DNA of 64,000 nt from contig CAVQUX010000020.1 in the NCBI GenBank assembly GCA_963716925.1, positions 1-64,000 of the forward strand. Direction: 5' to 3'. How positions within the stretch are numbered: the stretch's first letter is position 1; each line of letters opens with the position of its first letter. Below, one piece after another: positions 16,188-25,400 of the stretch. Source of the stretch: DAISKN01 sp963716925. Its GTDB lineage: Bacteria > Acidobacteriota > Vicinamibacteria > Marinacidobacterales > SMYC01. The translations under genes and the position numbers were made by a program. The notes under the pieces were generated by a model, which was given only the letters and a program-made list of their open reading frames with translations, was not told the origin of the DNA and did no database searches.

Positions 16188-18042
16188 ATGATCGGCATCC
16201 GCATCGCGCTCACCCTTCTCTTCACCGGGCTCGCGCCGGCCGCCGGTGCACAGGTTCCCCTGCAGGACCGGAAGCCCGCGGGCGACGCACTGCGGCCCGC
16301 GGTGATGGGACCGACCGGGGGGGTCTCTACCGGCCACCCGCTGACCACGGCCGCCGCGTTCGGCATCCTCTTGAAGGGCGGGAATGCCTTCGACGCGGGC
16401 GTCGCGTCTCTCCTCGCGGGGGGCGTCCTCGAACAGGATCTCTACAGCCTTGGCGGGGAGGCGCTGGTGCTCGTCTACCCGGTCAAAGAGAGGAAGGTCA
16501 CCGCAATCGTCGGGCAAGGGTGGGCGCCTAAGGCAGTCGACGTGGACTGGTACCTGTCGCGCAACAAGAGCCTCGAGGGCGAAGGGCTGGACCCGGCCGT
16601 CGTCCCCGGAGCGCTCCACGGAGCACTCACCGTGCTGGAGCGCTGGGGAACGATGAGCTTCGAAGAGGTCGCAGCACCCGCCATCGCCTACGCACGGGAC
16701 GGGTTCCCTATGCGCGACAGCACCGCGCGCGCCGTCCGCAACCAGCGCGGGTTCTTCGAGCGCTGGCCGAAGAACAAGGCCTACTGGCTGAAGCCCGATG
16801 GTATGGAGTTCCGGCCCGGCGAGACGATAAGGCTCCCGACGCTCGCGCGCACGCTCGAGCGCATGGCGGAGGCCGAACGCGGCGCGAAATCCCGGGGACG
16901 GGCCGCGGGCATCGCGGCCGCGCGCGATCGATTCTACAAGGGCGACATCGCGGAGGAGATGGTGGCGTTCCTCCAGGAGCACGGGGCACCCTTCGACCTC
17001 GCCGACTTCGCGGAGTTCTTCGCCCGCGTCGAAGAGCCGGCCAGTACGACCTATCGCGGCTACACCGTCTACAAGCACGGTTTCGGAAGCCAGGGTCCGG
17101 TGCTGCTGCAGGCGCTGAACATCCTCGAGCAGTTCGATCTCCGTGCGATGGGCTACGGGAGCGCCGACTACCTCCACACGATCGTCGAGGCCATGAAGCT
17201 TTCGTACGCGGACCGCGACACCTACTACGCGGACCCCGCGTTCGTGGAGGTGCCGGCGGAGGGGCTCTTGTCGAAGGCCTATGCGAAGGAGCGCGCGGCG
17301 CTCATCGACCCGAAGAGGGCGTCCAGGTCGTTCGTCGCCGGCGACCCGATGAAGCACGATTCGCGCGTGAAGCAGTGGAGCTTCTGGAAGGCGAGCGTGA
17401 GCGACGCCGCCTCGACGCGCGAGGACGACTCCTCCGGCATCGTCAAGGACACCACGCACATGGCCGTGGTCGACAAGGAGGGCAACCTCTTCGACGCCAC
17501 GCCGAGCGGCGGGTGGGTGCCGGGTGCCGTGATCCTGGGGGATACGGGCATCGGTATGAGCGTCCGCGGCGAGCAGTTCTGGCTCGACAAGACGCGCGCG
17601 AACCAGATCCGACCGCACGCCCGGCCCCGCTACACGCTGACCCCCAGTCTGGTCTTCCAGGGCGACAAGCCCCTGCTGGCCATCGGCACTCCCGGCGGCG
17701 ACAACCAGGACCAGACGATTCTGCAGGCGCTCTTGAGTGTCGTGGAATTCTGGGACGACTGGTACCCCAACCTCCACTTCGCCTTCGAGCGCCCGCGAGT
17801 GCAGACGGAGCACTTCTACGGGTCGTTCTGGCCCCACAGGTCCGGCTTCAACCGGCTGAACGTCGAGGCCACCGTCGCCCGACGAGGTCTTCGACGAGCT
17901 GAAGGCGCGCGGCCACGATGTCTCCCGCCTGAGGACGTTCGGGATGTCGGGCTGCGCGACGGCCGTGATGATCGACCCGGCGACGGGCAACCGCTTCGCG
18001 GCGGCGGACCCGCGGCGGGACTGCTACGCCATCGCCTATTGA
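16188..18042 (+). pseudogene. Gamma-glutamyltransferase family protein (3' frameshift)
   Basis: ATG 16188 opens with a signal peptide (IALTLLFTGLAPAAGA). The body is a GGT/cephalosporin-acylase-type Ntn hydrolase: GGVSTGHPLTTAAAFGILLK, GGNAFDAGVA, VPGALHGALTVLERWG, and the autocleavage site at DTTHMAVVDKEGN, where the second Thr becomes the N-terminal nucleophile. The frame breaks near 17874: the last ~55 residues (PDEVFDELKARGHDVSRLRT, TGNRFAAADPRRDCYAIAY) are one base out of register and end at TGA 18042. Without correction the uninterrupted frame runs to 18071 with nonsense sequence. It may be intact in the organism if the base is an assembly error. Confidence 0.78.
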
Positions 18043-18051
18043 AAGCCCGCG

Positions 18052-19978
18052 TCAGTAGTCGATGCCGTTGAGCTCGTCGGTCGCGTCCCAGCGCGTGAGA
18101 AAGGTCGTTCCGTAGAGATCGTCGAACTCCTGGATGGCCTCGAGCATGCGCTGCCAGCTGTTGGTGTTGGACCAGCCGTAGAAGAACGGAGGATTGACGG
18201 CGAGCCGGAACTGCTCGAGGAGCTCCAGATTCGTCGGCGCCGTTCCCGGCAGCGTGCGGTAATCCCAGAGCTGGCGGCTCCAGTCGAGCTCGACCCCGTG
18301 GCCGACCTTGTTCGCGTCGCTCCCGGGGCAGACGTTCCGCAGGTACTGGTCCTCGCCGCCGAGCGGACCGTCGGCCATGTCCACGTCCTGGACCGTTCCC
18401 TCCTTGTAGTCGTCCTTGTAGTAGTGGAAGGCGCCGTCCGACTCGGAGGTGTCGTTCCAGACCGCGGTGGCGTAGAACTGGGAGAACCCTTCCACGAGCG
18501 CGGACGACGACCATTCGTCGGAGTGGAGCGCATGCGCGTCGCCCGCCTGGAACAGGCACTCGGGAGCTCCCGTGTTCAGTGTGTACATGCCGCTCTTGTA
18601 AGGGTGATAGCCGCCCATGAACCGCTGCACCACCGCGTGAGCCATCTCGTGCGAGATAGCGAACTTGTGGTCGTTGTGGTCGGGATGGATATAGGCGACG
18701 GAAATCGACTCGTTCTCGATCGTCAGAAAGGTGCTGTTGCAGCTGTTATCGGACGCCGATGGGCAGGCGGCGTCCATCGCGTACAGGGTCTGGTCCTCGA
18801 TCCCGTCGCTGAACCGCGCCAGCGAATAGGTTCCGGCGACGAAAAGGTTCGAGCGAGGGTCGCCGTCCAGGTAGAAATAGCGGGCGCCGCCGGGATTCGT
18901 CGATGTCGCCGTTCCACCACCAGGTCGACAGGTTGCCGCCGCTGTCGAGGGCGTTGAAGCGGTTCGTCTCCGTCGGTTGGTCGCTCCGGGGAACGTCCGC
19001 CTGCGAGAGCACGATGACGCTCCAGGCATCGCTCGTCGCGTCATGGTCGAAGCTGATGCAGCCGTTCGCGTCGAGTCGGCCGTCGTCGACGACGACGGAG
19101 CTCTGTCCGAAGTTGAAGTTCGTGACGTCGACGCGGGCAAAGCTCGCCGGCGCCCACTGGGTGCCGGGAACGGCGAAGAAGTCCTCGCCGACGCCGCTGT
19201 CTTGAGTGTCGAACGGGATGCGAACGCAGAACGTGTGCTCGCCGCTCCCGGGTCCACCGAAAGGGACGTCGAGGACGTCGTCCGGCCGGCGCGCGCCGCC
19301 CCCCGCATCGATCACCGAAGCGAGGACGGCGGGAATCTCGGGACGGCGGATTGCGGCGAGATCCCGACGGAGGCTTTCGGAAAAAGCCTGGCGGACGTCT
19401 CCCGCGCCAAAACGGTCTCGCCGGGCGGCGGCGTCATAGACGAGAAGCCTCGTCCCGAAGCTCTGCCGCGAGGTCACGCCGTGGAAGTAGATTCTGGGAC
19501 TGAGGCTCTGATCGAGCGTTTCCGCATCGAGGAGCCGAGACTCTCTAACGACGCGTTCCCGGCCGACCATCACCTCGACGCTCGCCCGGAGGCTGCCCGA
19601 GGTCCTGAGCTCGCGCGGCTCGAAGCCCAGGCCTTTCAGGCTCACCCGAATGTTCTTGCTCTCACCGGGGGCGAGCGTCACCCTGCGGGGCCTCGGTCTC
19701 GGGTGGCTTTGGTTGCCGTGGGCGCTGAACGCAATCCGGGCGAGCTGGGGTTCACGGCTGTGATTGTGAGCGACGAGAGTGAGGAAGTCCCCGTCGAGCG
19801 AGCGCACCCCGCCCGGCTCCGGCTGCTCGAGCCATTTCAGGGAGACGAGGGGCGCCTCTCCCGTCCCCAGGTTGCAGACGGTCGTGCTCGCCGGCTCCTG
19901 GGCGCGGAGAGTTCGAGCGAATGCTGTCGAGAAGGCGAGCAGAAGTGCTATGAAACGAAGGAGCTTGATGGCGTTCAT
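18052..19978 (-). pseudogene. Secreted putative zinc metalloprotease (HEMAH) with frame break
   Basis: ATG 19978 follows AAAGGAGA and encodes a signal peptide (LLRFIALLLAFSTAFARTLRA), then an Ig-like extracellular region (LVAHNHSREPQLARIAFSAH) and an FCVRIPFDT...DGRLDANGCISF segment. Near 18898 the frame shifts by one base (NGDIDE then NPGGARYFYLDGDPRS). The second part has the zinc-binding ISHEMAHAVVQ (HExxH) helix and a downstream SSALVEGFSQFYA that may supply the third ligand. It is not assigned to a named peptidase family. It is convergent with the GGT gene, with 9 bp between stops. Confidence 0.6.
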
Positions 19979-20191
19979 GGTCCCGGTCTCCTTTCGTGGT
20001 GGAGGGACAGCCAAGCGGCCTGGCCCCCGGGACCGTCGCCGAAGGTTTCGACGAATCCCGAAGGGGCCCTTTCCTCTACACAACGAACGGGAGGAGCGTT
20101 CCCCTCACCCGATTCCACGTCATTCGAACGGAAGCGCTCCGATTTGGCCTTTTCCGGGTAAGCTATGCGCCTTTCGGAGCTCGAGACCTGA

Positions 20192-21259
20192 ATGCGAGTC
20201 CACCAGATGGTCGCATCCCTGACCTATGGGGACGCGATCGGAGACGAAGCCCTCCACATCCAGGCGCTGCTCCGCGGCCGCGGCTTCGAATCCGACATCT
20301 TCGCCGAATCCACGGATTCCCTCATGTCGGCGCGGGCGCGGGAGCTCGAGGAGTATCCCCCGCTCGCCTCGCCCGACGACGTCCTCATTCTCCACTTCTC
20401 CATCGGCTCGAAGGCCGCGGCTCTCGCGGAGGGCCTCCCCGACAAGCTGATCCTCGTCTATCACAACATCACGCCCCCGCACTGGTTCGCGCCCTACGAC
20501 CTCAAGATTGCGCGCCAGTGTTCGAGAGGCCGAACGGAGCTCGCCCGGCTGCGGAAGCGGGCAAGCCTGGCGCTCGGTGTCTCCGAATACAACCGCAGGG
20601 AGCTTCGGGACCTCGGCTTCGAGTCCACCGCCGTTCTTCCCCTGCTCTTCGACCCCGAGCGCCTCGCCGCCCCTCCGCATCCCGTCGTCCTCGAGATGTT
20701 CGACGACGACCGGACCAACTTTCTTTTCGTGGGAAGGGTCACGCCGAACAAACGCTTCGAGGATCTCATCAGGATCGTCAAGATCTATCAGCGCTCGATC
20801 GACCGGAAGTGCCGCCTCCTCTGCGTCGGGCAGTGGCGCGACGTCGAGCGCTACTACGAGCGCCTGATCGGCCTCGCGGACGACCTCGAGCTCGGCGGCC
20901 TGGAGTTTCCCGGCCACGTGACCACCGAGGAGCTGGTGGCGTTCTACGAGGTCGCCGACGTCTTCCTCTGCATGAGCGAGCACGAGGGATTCTGTGCGCC
21001 GCTCCTGGAGTCGTTCCAGATGGGGGTGCCTGTCATCGCCTACGACGCGGGGGCCGTTTCCGAAACCCTCGGGGGGGCGGGCATTCTCGTCCGCGAAAAG
21101 AAATTCGACGAGATCGCCGAGCTCGCGGGGCTCCTGGTGACGGACGAAGGACTTTGCGAGCGGGTCGTCGCCGGGCAGGATCGCGTGCTCGAAGCCGTCC
21201 TCGCGCGGAACGACGAGGAGCTCCTCCTGCGGTTCATCGACGAAGTCGCGGCGACCTAG
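20192..21259 (+). CDS. GT4-family glycosyltransferase
   Basis: The 355-aa protein starts at ATG 20192. A Rossmann-like N-domain (HFSIGSKAAALAEGLPDKLI) is followed by the GT-B C-domain with FVGRVTPNKRFEDLI, PGHVTTEELVAFYEVADVFL and SEHEGFCAPLLESFQMGVPV, the EX7E nucleotide-sugar motif of family 4. It transfers a sugar from a nucleotide donor to an envelope or small-molecule acceptor; the specific reaction is not predictable. No other sugar genes adjoin it. It ends directly against the convergent PKD-protein gene. Confidence 0.9.
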   Translation: MRVHQMVASLTYGDAIGDEALHIQALLRGRGFESDIFAESTDSLMSARARELEEYPPLASPDDVLILHFSIGSKAAALAEGLPDKLILVYHNITPPHWFAPYDLKIARQCSRGRTELARLRKRASLALGVSEYNRRELRDLGFESTAVLPLLFDPERLAAPPHPVVLEMFDDDRTNFLFVGRVTPNKRFEDLIRIVKIYQRSIDRKCRLLCVGQWRDVERYYERLIGLADDLELGGLEFPGHVTTEELVAFYEVADVFLCMSEHEGFCAPLLESFQMGVPVIAYDAGAVSETLGGAGILVREKKFDEIAELAGLLVTDEGLCERVVAGQDRVLEAVLARNDEELLLRFIDEVAAT

Positions 21260-22738
21260 TCACTCCTGGAGGCGGAAGCGGAACCGGACCGGCGGACCGG
21301 GCTTTCCCGTCAGACGAAAGACGACGCTCTCGGCATCGAGCGCCACGACGTCTCCGGAGTCGACGCGGAGGCTCCCGGGGACGAATCCCGACGCTCCCCG
21401 GAAATCGAACCGCCACTGCCCGGGCTCGGCCGTTTCGGACAGGAGGCGTCCCTCGACGATGTTCTCCCCCGCCCGGGCGCGCGCTCGATGCCGCTGGGGG
21501 GTCGGCGCGACGCTCGCCACGGTGTCCGCCTGGTTGACCGCGATCTGGGCGCTCGCTCCCGCGGGGAGCTCGAGCTGGCTCGTGAAATCGACCTGGGGCG
21601 GATTCGACGACGAACGCCTCTCGACGACCACGAACTGCGTCGTCCGGTCCTGGCGACCGTCGTCGTTCGTCACCGTGAGGGTGACGCCGTAGAGATCGGG
21701 CGCACCGTACTGATGCGATACGAAACGGCCTTCGCCGTCGTCGTCACCATCGCCGAAGTCCCAGTTGTAGGCGGTGATGAACGTCGGGCCGCCGTCCCGG
21801 TCGCCGACGGAGCAATCGGCGTTGAAGTCGATCGAGCCGTTCACGAAGACCCTCGGAGGATCGGGCGCAGTGATGAAGCAGGCGACGGGAGTCGCCCGCA
21901 CGTTCACCAGGCGCGAGGTGCGGTCGGTTCGCTGTCCGTCGCTCACCGTGAGCGTGACGGTGTAGAGACCTCCCGGACGGAACAGATGCTCGACGCTTCT
22001 CCCCTGCGCCGTGGCGCCGTCGCCGAATTCCCACTGGTAGGACAGGATGGTCGTGGGAGAGCTGCACGACCCGTCGAAGACGATGGATTCTCCGGAATCG
22101 ATGTCGGGCACCGGGTCGGGCACGAAGCAAGCGCGGACCGCTTGCGGACTTCCCGGGTCGGGAGGTGGGGGGGCAGCCTCCTCCCCCGATACCGCGAGGG
22201 CGGCGAGGCCGGCGCCCGCACCGGCTCCGGCCAGGATGCCGAGCGTCGTTCCCGACAACCCGCCGGTTCGAATTCCCTCCGGGAGGAAGCCTTGTGGAAA
22301 CTCACGCTGCCCGGCCGCAGTCCGCCGGACATGGATTCCCTCGGTGAGCTCGGCCGGCGCCGCCCGGGCTCCGGGGCAGCCTCCCATGAGAACGTTTACG
22401 ACGTACTCCGGACCGCGAAGCTCGGGGCGACCGGATACCAAGTAATAATGTACTCGAACGGCTTCCGGCGTCGGTTTGGGAAGCGCGGCGTGATAGGTCG
22501 TCCCCACCGGGGGCGGCACCCCGACCTCGTACCATCCCGAGTCGTCCTCCGCCCGGAAGCGAACGGTGAGCCGCCTCTCCCGGGCCACGACGACGCTCGA
22601 GGCCTTGGCCTCGATCAGGGGGAACTCCTCGGTGCTCATGCACGGGGGCGGGGTGTGGACGATGTCTTCGAGCGCGGACTCCTGTGACCTACCGAGCGAA
22701 GCGAAGAGCGCGAGAGCCGCCCCGAGGCCGAAACCCAT
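21260..22738 (-). CDS. PKD-repeat envelope protein, third gene of TIR-STAND operon
   Basis: The 492-aa protein begins with a signal-like sequence (GFGLGAALALFASLGRS), followed by a ~120-aa beta-rich domain with CMSTEEFPLIEA and FRAEDDSGWYEVG, and a glycine/alanine-rich hydrophobic segment near 162-184. Two PKD domains follow (about 200-283 and 285-373; YQWEFGDGATAQG and YNWDFGDGDDDGEG), then a C-terminal beta domain. PKD repeats mediate extracellular binding. Its ATG begins one base after the STAND stop (TAG-C-ATG), so the genes are co-translated. It is probably exported or membrane anchored and may present a sensing surface to the STAND protein. Confidence 0.75.
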   Translation of the reverse strand: MGFGLGAALALFASLGRSQESALEDIVHTPPPCMSTEEFPLIEAKASSVVVARERRLTVRFRAEDDSGWYEVGVPPPVGTTYHAALPKPTPEAVRVHYYLVSGRPELRGPEYVVNVLMGGCPGARAAPAELTEGIHVRRTAAGQREFPQGFLPEGIRTGGLSGTTLGILAGAGAGAGLAALAVSGEEAAPPPPDPGSPQAVRACFVPDPVPDIDSGESIVFDGSCSSPTTILSYQWEFGDGATAQGRSVEHLFRPGGLYTVTLTVSDGQRTDRTSRLVNVRATPVACFITAPDPPRVFVNGSIDFNADCSVGDRDGGPTFITAYNWDFGDGDDDGEGRFVSHQYGAPDLYGVTLTVTNDDGRQDRTTQFVVVERRSSSNPPQVDFTSQLELPAGASAQIAVNQADTVASVAPTPQRHRARARAGENIVEGRLLSETAEPGQWRFDFRGASGFVPGSLRVDSGDVVALDAESVVFRLTGKPGPPVRFRFRLQE

Positions 22739-22739
22739 G

Positions 22740-25400
22740 CTACTTCTCGACCTGCCAGGCTACGCGAAAGCCGACGACGCTTTCGCTCCCCTCCGGATGC
22801 AGCGTGTTTCTCGGAGCGGCAGCGAGATACCGTTCGCCGTTGAAATACGATCCACCCTTCAGGATGCGAGCGTTCGGAAGGCCGTCCCGGCACCACTCCC
22901 AGACGTTTCCCGCGAGATCGTGAATGCGCTCGGGCGTCGCACCTTCGGGAAACGAGCCCACGGGAGTGGTTCCGAGATCGCGACCGCCGCCGCTCCCATC
23001 GTGGTCATAGTTCGCCCGGGTCCGCGTCGGCTTGTCGTTTCCCCACGGATACGTCCGCCCCGCCGAGCCCCGTGCCGCGAACTCCCACTGCGCCTCGCTC
23101 GGAAGGCTCCCGCCGAGCCACGCCGCGTAGGCCATCGCGTCGTACCAGCTCACCCGCACGACGGGATGGTCTCCCGGCGCTTCGGGATCGTGCTTGGAGT
23201 CGAACCTCCGGTACTCGGCGTTCGTCACCTCGTTCTGCTGGAGATAGAACGGCGCGACGCGCACCCTCTTTCCGAGAAGCGCTCCGTCGTCGTCTCCGAG
23301 GTTGGATGCGCCGAGCTGGATCTCACCTCCTTCGAGTCGGATCCGGCCCGCGGCGACCGCGGCAGGAGGCGCGCCGAAGCCCGTCTCCTCGGTGAGCCGC
23401 TTCACCAGCAGGCTCCGATGGCCGCTCCATCTTTCGTTCGGCTGGCTCTCCGCCCACTCGTCGAGCGCCACCAGCAGCGGAACGAACTCCTGCGGCGACT
23501 CGAACCACCGGCGGTCGATCCGCTCGAGGTAGGGCTCCGGGTCCTGGCCCGCGCGATCGAGGATCGCGAGCGCCCCGAGGACCTCGCCCGGATCGCGGCT
23601 CGAGAGCCGCTCTCGAAGCGCCTCGACGAGCGCGTCGTTCGTCTGCTGGACCTGCTCCTGGCTCTCCTCCACTTCCCGCTGACGCTGCTGCGCGATCCTC
23701 CGCTGCTCCTCCGCCAGGTTCTTCTGGAGAAGCGCGTCGCCGAACGCCTTTTCCGCATCCGCCCGGGCGGTCACCGCCTCGTGCCGCTGCCAGAGGGCGT
23801 CCTCCCGCTGGACGTCGGCGATTCTCTGCTGGCGCGAGGCTTCGACGGCCGCCATCTCGGCGAGCTCCCTCGCTTTCTCCGCGTCCTGCCGCTGCCGTTC
23901 CGCCTCGAGCCGCCTCGACTCCGCGATCGCGCGCTGCTTCGAAGCTTCCGACGCGGCGCTCTCCGCCGATTCCTTCGCGCGGGCGAGCTCGTCCGCCTGC
24001 CGCTGGGCGAGGTAGGCCCACGCGAGGCCCCCGAGAGCGCCCACGGCAAGGAGCAGCACCAGGAACAGGAGCGCCGCCCTCTGGAGGCTCCTGCGGTGCC
24101 GGTCCTCCAGCTTCTTGACCGCCTCCGCTTCCTTCTGACGCCTCCTCCGCTCGTCGCGGCTCGCGGTCACGACTCCGGTCAGGAGGTCGTGCGAGAGCTC
24201 GAGCAGGCGGCGCCTTCCCCGCTCCTCGACGCGAACCAGACGACGTCGCACCAGCTCCTCGATGTCCTCTTCGGTCACTCCCGGAGATCCGACGGCTTCG
24301 TCGTAGACGACGAGGTTGCGGAAGCCGCGCCGGGTCAGGAGCTTTTCCTCGACGAAGGTGCAAACGGGGTCGCTGAGGTCGGCGATGCTGCGCTCGTAGA
24401 AGTCGGAGAGGATCTGGTTCTGCGATCCGTCGAGCGCCCTCTCGGTAATCCGGGGCTCGCGCCGCTCGAGGCGCTGGCTGTTGAGCTCCCCGCAGACGAC
24501 GCTCAAGAGCGCCGGCTCGACTTCGAGGTTCACGAGCTCGACGAGCTTATCGGCGGGATCGGCGGCGGCGACGAACCGGACGACGCGCTCCGCGACCTCG
24601 GGGGAGATGATCTCCTTCGCCTGATTGACCGCCTGCAGGGCGGCGACGCCGTTCATGCGCTCGAGCCGGAAGCGGTTGTGGGCGACGGAGCCCATCTTGT
24701 CGCCGAGGGCCTCGAGGTCGGGAAGGAAGTCTTCCCGGAGCGTCAGCAGAACCTTGTAGCGATGCCGCTCGAACGTGAACCGGGCCGCTTCGCTCGGTCT
24801 CTTTCCCGGAGGCTCCAGCTCCAGGCGGGCCCTGAGCTGAAGGGGCGGCCTCGCCTCGACCAGGTCCGCGAGCTCGAGGAGAAACGCGTTCGTCGCCTGG
24901 GCCCGCGCCCGGTCCCGCTCGCCGAGCGTGAACACCTCTTCGAACTGATCGAACACCAGGAGCGGAACCACGATCCGATGCCGCTCGCTCCAGAAATCGG
25001 CGTCGCTGCGATGGAAGTACTCCCAGAGAGATTCCTTCGGCTGCGGCTTCGGAGCCTCGACCCGGGAGCGCTCGGCCTCGCGGAGGACGGCGTTTTTCAC
25101 CTGGCCGGTGAGGTCCGGCTTCTCCGGCGAGAAATCGAGCCGGATGTAGATGGGAAGCACGTTCTCGCGACGCAGGAGGGGAAAGAGCCCTGCCTGGAGG
25201 ATCGAGGATTTTCCCAGGCCCGAGAGACCGAACAGGACGGTGAGCCGCTCGCGCTCGACCTTGCGATAGAGAAGGTCGGTCTCGAAATCGCGGCCGTGAA
25301 AATACTTCCAATCCGCTTCGCGGAAAGGGAGGAGACCGGGCCAGGGATTCTCGTCGTTGAGCGCGGCGCTCTCGGGGAGGGTCGCGGACTCCGCGATCAT
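22740..25400 (-). CDS. nSTAND1-type NTPase with TM helix, coiled coil and FGE-like domain
   Basis: ATG 25400 overlaps the TIR-gene stop as ATGA and gives 886 aa. Residues 18-45 (NPWPGLLPFREADWKYFHGR) open the nSTAND1 module; Walker A is GLSGLGKSS (58-66) and Walker B PLLVFDQFEE (147-155). A winged-helix-like part ends near 415, followed by one TM segment (442-464), a long charged coiled coil (468-600), and an FGE/SUMF1-like domain (690-884) with NEVTNAEYRRF, LPSEAQWEFAARG, DLAGNVWEW and GFRVAW. STAND proteins are signal-activated switches that oligomerise. The predicted layout puts the NTPase in the cytoplasm and the FGE domain outside, as in a transmembrane receptor. Confidence 0.85.
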   Translation of the reverse strand: MIAESATLPESAALNDENPWPGLLPFREADWKYFHGRDFETDLLYRKVERERLTVLFGLSGLGKSSILQAGLFPLLRRENVLPIYIRLDFSPEKPDLTGQVKNAVLREAERSRVEAPKPQPKESLWEYFHRSDADFWSERHRIVVPLLVFDQFEEVFTLGERDRARAQATNAFLLELADLVEARPPLQLRARLELEPPGKRPSEAARFTFERHRYKVLLTLREDFLPDLEALGDKMGSVAHNRFRLERMNGVAALQAVNQAKEIISPEVAERVVRFVAAADPADKLVELVNLEVEPALLSVVCGELNSQRLERREPRITERALDGSQNQILSDFYERSIADLSDPVCTFVEEKLLTRRGFRNLVVYDEAVGSPGVTEEDIEELVRRRLVRVEERGRRRLLELSHDLLTGVVTASRDERRRRQKEAEAVKKLEDRHRRSLQRAALLFLVLLLAVGALGGLAWAYLAQRQADELARAKESAESAASEASKQRAIAESRRLEAERQRQDAEKARELAEMAAVEASRQQRIADVQREDALWQRHEAVTARADAEKAFGDALLQKNLAEEQRRIAQQRQREVEESQEQVQQTNDALVEALRERLSSRDPGEVLGALAILDRAGQDPEPYLERIDRRWFESPQEFVPLLVALDEWAESQPNERWSGHRSLLVKRLTEETGFGAPPAAVAAGRIRLEGGEIQLGASNLGDDDGALLGKRVRVAPFYLQQNEVTNAEYRRFDSKHDPEAPGDHPVVRVSWYDAMAYAAWLGGSLPSEAQWEFAARGSAGRTYPWGNDKPTRTRANYDHDGSGGGRDLGTTPVGSFPEGATPERIHDLAGNVWEWCRDGLPNARILKGGSYFNGERYLAAAPRNTLHPEGSESVVGFRVAWQVEK

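Noticed and set aside
14805..17990. A >1000-codon minus-strand open frame opposite the M20 and GGT genes
   Set aside because: It has no recognisable domains and only mirrors the codon bias of the plus-strand enzymes.
22740..25400. FGE domain as a diversity-generating retroelement target
   Set aside because: No reverse transcriptase or template/variable repeat pair was seen in the window.
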